DNA of 7,739 nt from an uncultured Pseudorhodoferax sp. (GTDB lineage Bacteria > Pseudomonadota > Gammaproteobacteria > Burkholderiales > Burkholderiaceae): the NCBI GenBank assembly GCA_913776795.1, contig CAJYRH010000551.1, positions 1 through 7,739 on the forward strand, written 5' to 3'. A program made the position numbers and the translations under genes. Below the pieces are notes generated by a model. That model was not told the DNA's origin and made no database searches. It saw only the letters and a program-made list of their open reading frames with translations. Shown here one piece after another: positions 5,799-7,739 of the stretch (positions within the stretch are counted from its first letter, which is position 1; each line of letters begins with the position of its first letter).

Positions 5799-6628
5799 AA
5801 CGTCCTTCTCCTTCCTTTCGGATCCTTCGCCACGGGGTCCTGATGGCCGTGGCGCTCGTCTTCCTGATGCCCTTCATCTGGATGGTGCTGACCTCGCTCA
5901 AGCCCGCCGACGAAATCTTCGGCAGCGAGATCCATCTCTTTCCGACGCGCTTTGCCGCGGTCGAGAACTACACCCTGGCGCTGACCAAGGTCCCCTTGCT
6001 GCGCTACCTGTGGAACGGCGTTCTCGTCTGCGCGGGGATCCTGGTGCTTCAGATCCTGGTGGCGCTGCCTGCCGCCTACGCCTTCGCCAAGCTGTCGTTC
6101 CGCGGCAAGCCGTGGGCATGGCGCCTGGTGATGCTTGCGCTCATGGTGCCGTACCAGGCCACGGCCATCCCACTCTACGTGATGCTGTACCACGCAGGTC
6201 TGCTCGACACGATGGGCGCGCTGATCCTGCCTTTCAGCGTGTCGGCGTTCGGCATCTTCCTGATGCGGCAGTTCTTTCGCACCGTGCCCGACGACCTGAT
6301 CCATGCCGCGCGGCTGGACGGCATGGGTGAGCTGGAGATCGTCTGGCGCGTGATGCTGCCCACCGCCATGCCCGCCTTGCTGGCGTTCTCGATCTTCTCG
6401 GTGGTCTGGCACTGGAACGACTATTTCTGGCCCCTCCTGGTCATCAATTCACCCGATCTGGCGACACCGCCATTGGGAACCATGTTCTTCCGCAATGAGG
6501 AAGCAGGCAGCGCGTTCGGTCCTTTGATGGCCGGCACGGTGCTGATCACGGCGCCGCTGGTGCTGTTGTTCGTCGTCGCGCAAAAGCGCTTCATCGAAGG
6601 TGTGACGCTCACCGGCGTCAAGGGTTAA
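5795..6628 (+). CDS. ABC transporter permease, MalG/UgpE type
   Basis: This 277-residue membrane protein is the partner of the preceding permease. Hydrophobic segments lie near residues 13-35, 73-98, 108-133, 140-160, 192-214 and 242-262. The EAA loop at 170-190 reads HAARLDGMGELEIVWRVMLP, and the C-terminus (QKRFIEGVTLTGVKG) is the standard ending of the MalG/UgpE/LacG branch. The ATG at 5795 overlaps the upstream stop in ATGA (5795-5798), so translation is coupled. The frame is open much further upstream, but that stretch is only a shadow of the ATPase and first permease genes. MKRPSPSFRILRHG followed by a membrane helix is a normal N-terminus for this family. Confidence 0.93.
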   Translation: MKRPSPSFRILRHGVLMAVALVFLMPFIWMVLTSLKPADEIFGSEIHLFPTRFAAVENYTLALTKVPLLRYLWNGVLVCAGILVLQILVALPAAYAFAKLSFRGKPWAWRLVMLALMVPYQATAIPLYVMLYHAGLLDTMGALILPFSVSAFGIFLMRQFFRTVPDDLIHAARLDGMGELEIVWRVMLPTAMPALLAFSIFSVVWHWNDYFWPLLVINSPDLATPPLGTMFFRNEEAGSAFGPLMAGTVLITAPLVLLFVVAQKRFIEGVTLTGVKG

Positions 6629-6646
6629 ACCGCAAGGAATCAAGCA

Positions 6647-7666
6647 ATGAAACAACTGTTCAAAAAAACCGCCGCCCTGACCATGTTGATGGCCGCAGGC
6701 CTGGCACAGGCTCAGCAACCGACCGAGATCGTCGTCGACTACGCCTACGCCGATCTTTTCAAGGAGGTCCATGAATCGATCGCGAGAGACTTCATGGCGA
6801 AGTTCCCCCAGTACAAGGTCACGTTCCGCGCGCCCAACTCCGACTACGAGGTCTCCGCGCAACAGGTCTTGCGCCAGGCCGTGACGGGCCAGCTGCCCGA
6901 CGTGTCCTATCAGGGCCTCAATCGTCAGCGCGTGTTTGCCGACCGCGGGCTCGCCGTCGACCTCACACCCTTCATCAAGGCAGAGAAAGGCTGGGCCGGG
7001 ATGGGCTACGACCAGGCGCTGCTGTCACTGGGGCAGGTCAAGGGTCAGCAGGTTGGCATCGGCTTTGCGCTGTCCACACCCGTCATCTACTACAACGCCG
7101 ACCTGATGCGCAAGGCGGGCGTGGAGCCCGATCGCTTCCCGACGACCTGGGAAGCCATCATGAATGCGGCCAAGAAGTCGAAATCGGCAACCCCCGGCAC
7201 GGACAGCCTGCACGTCGAGTGGGACATCACCGGCAACTGGATGTGGCAGGCGCTGGTCTTCAGCAACGGCGGCACCATGTTGACCGCCGACGAGAAGAAG
7301 GTGGCATTCGACGGCCCCGCAGGCAAGGCTGCCATTCAAACCCTCGAGCAGCTCGTCAAGCAAGGCGAGATGCGCAACATCGCCTATTCGGCCGCCTGGC
7401 AGGACTTCGTGAGCGGCAAGCTCGCGGTACTGGCGACGACCACGGCGCGCCTGGGCAGCATCACGAAGCAGGTCGGCGGCAAGTTCGAGATTCGCACCGC
7501 CCGCATGCCCGTGGCCAAGGACGGCCGCCTGCCGGCCGGCGGCAATGCAGCGATGATGTTTTCCAAGGATTCTGCCAAGCAGGCCGCTGCCTGGGAATAC
7601 ATCAAGTTCGCCACCGGCCCGCTGGGTGCGACGACCATGGTGAAGGCGACCGGCTACTTCCCGGCA
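6647..7666 (+). pseudogene. Extracellular solute-binding protein, UgpB/MalE-like, 3'-truncated
   Basis: This is the periplasmic ligand-binding component of the importer, preceded by a good ribosome-binding site (AAGGA, 6634-6638). Residues 1-22 are a Sec signal peptide: MKQLFKK, a hydrophobic core, and likely cleavage after AQA. The mature part matches cluster-B solute-binding proteins. STPVIYYNADLMRKAG (143-158) followed by PTTWEAI is the family's hinge region, as in UgpB (STPVLYYN...PKTW), and GNWMWQALVFSNGG (196-209) and KATGYFPA (333-340) also fit. Family members continue for roughly another 80-100 residues after this GYFP motif. Here homology stops at residue 340 (about 7666) and the frame runs on through unrelated DNA to a stop at 7730-7732, giving a spurious 361-residue product. 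The missing C-terminal helices contribute to the second lobe, so the encoded protein is probably non-functional unless the junction is an assembly artefact. The ligand is not determinable; UgpB resemblance hints at a glycerophospho compound or sugar. Confidence 0.88.
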
Positions 7667-7739
7667 CCACGTTGCTCGGCGCAAAGGAGGCCTGCTCCAC
7701 CTCGGCGAAGTAGTTCTGCGGATTACGGTTGAGCTCCAG
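7662..7739 (-). pseudogene. Internal fragment of a monofunctional heme catalase (partial, runs off the window)
   Basis: Read on the minus strand from 7739, 26 codons spell [16 protein letters not shown] and then [10 protein letters not shown]. This is the well-known conserved stretch of clade-3 KatA-type catalases ([21 protein letters not shown]), which lies shortly before the heme-ligand Tyr region. After VVP and possibly one Gly, the match ends exactly where the solute-binding gene begins on the other strand: the next codons give Ser-Ser instead of the expected Ile-Gly. The two genes are therefore joined tail-to-middle. The rest of the catalase N-terminal side would lie beyond 7739. Identity is from motif recognition only, but the motif is highly distinctive. 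Confidence 0.82.

Noticed and set aside
7667..7732. C-terminal 21 residues of the solute-binding frame
   Set aside because: They are Arg/Pro/Ser-rich with no family resemblance, and the same bases encode a clear catalase motif on the other strand.

Overview
The window reads as GC-rich betaproteobacterial DNA, most likely from the Comamonadaceae/Burkholderiales. The basis is codon use, protein style, and a terminus that I recognise from memory as IS1071, a Tn3-family element typical of Comamonas, Variovorax, Delftia and relatives. It looks like a complete short contig whose two ends both fall at rearrangement points: an insertion-element end on the left and a foreign catalase fragment on the right.

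Left part (1-2147). Bases 1-127 are the outer end of the Tn3-family element. It abuts, and has removed the 5' part of, a NarL/FixJ-type response-regulator gene (128-552, +), which keeps the last third of its receiver domain and a complete LuxR-type helix-turn-helix. A convergent Crp/Fnr-family regulator follows (568-1284, -). Its upstream region carries five close-packed inverted repeats. Next is a short gene on the minus strand (1560-2069) whose product resembles the ATPase region of a histidine kinase but lacks the catalytic N-box residues.

Right part (2148-7739). A DeoR-family repressor (2148-2951, -) is divergent from a tightly packed + strand operon: HAD phosphatase (3068-3781), MalK/UgpC-type ABC ATPase (3774-4916), two MalF/MalG-type permeases (4926-5798 and 5795-6628), and an extracellular solute-binding protein (6647 onward). 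Overlaps of 8 and 4 bases and gaps of 9 and 18 bases imply one transcript. The 116-base divergent intergenic region holds dyads that are candidate DeoR-family operators. The whole looks like a carbohydrate or polyol(-phosphate) uptake system. The solute-binding protein would capture the ligand in the periplasm, the permease pair and ATPase dimer would import it, the HAD enzyme would act on a phosphorylated form, and the DeoR protein would sense a phosphorylated intermediate. The substrate cannot be read from the sequence.

The solute-binding gene is broken at about 7660. After residue 340 its sequence stops resembling the family, and the last 78 bases encode, on the opposite strand, an internal piece of a heme catalase. 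This is either a real rearrangement or an assembly chimera. I found no RNA genes and no CRISPR array. The best candidates for something not described elsewhere are the HAD/ABC/DeoR uptake locus of unknown substrate, the kinase-like protein without catalytic residues, and the dyad-rich leader of the Crp/Fnr gene.
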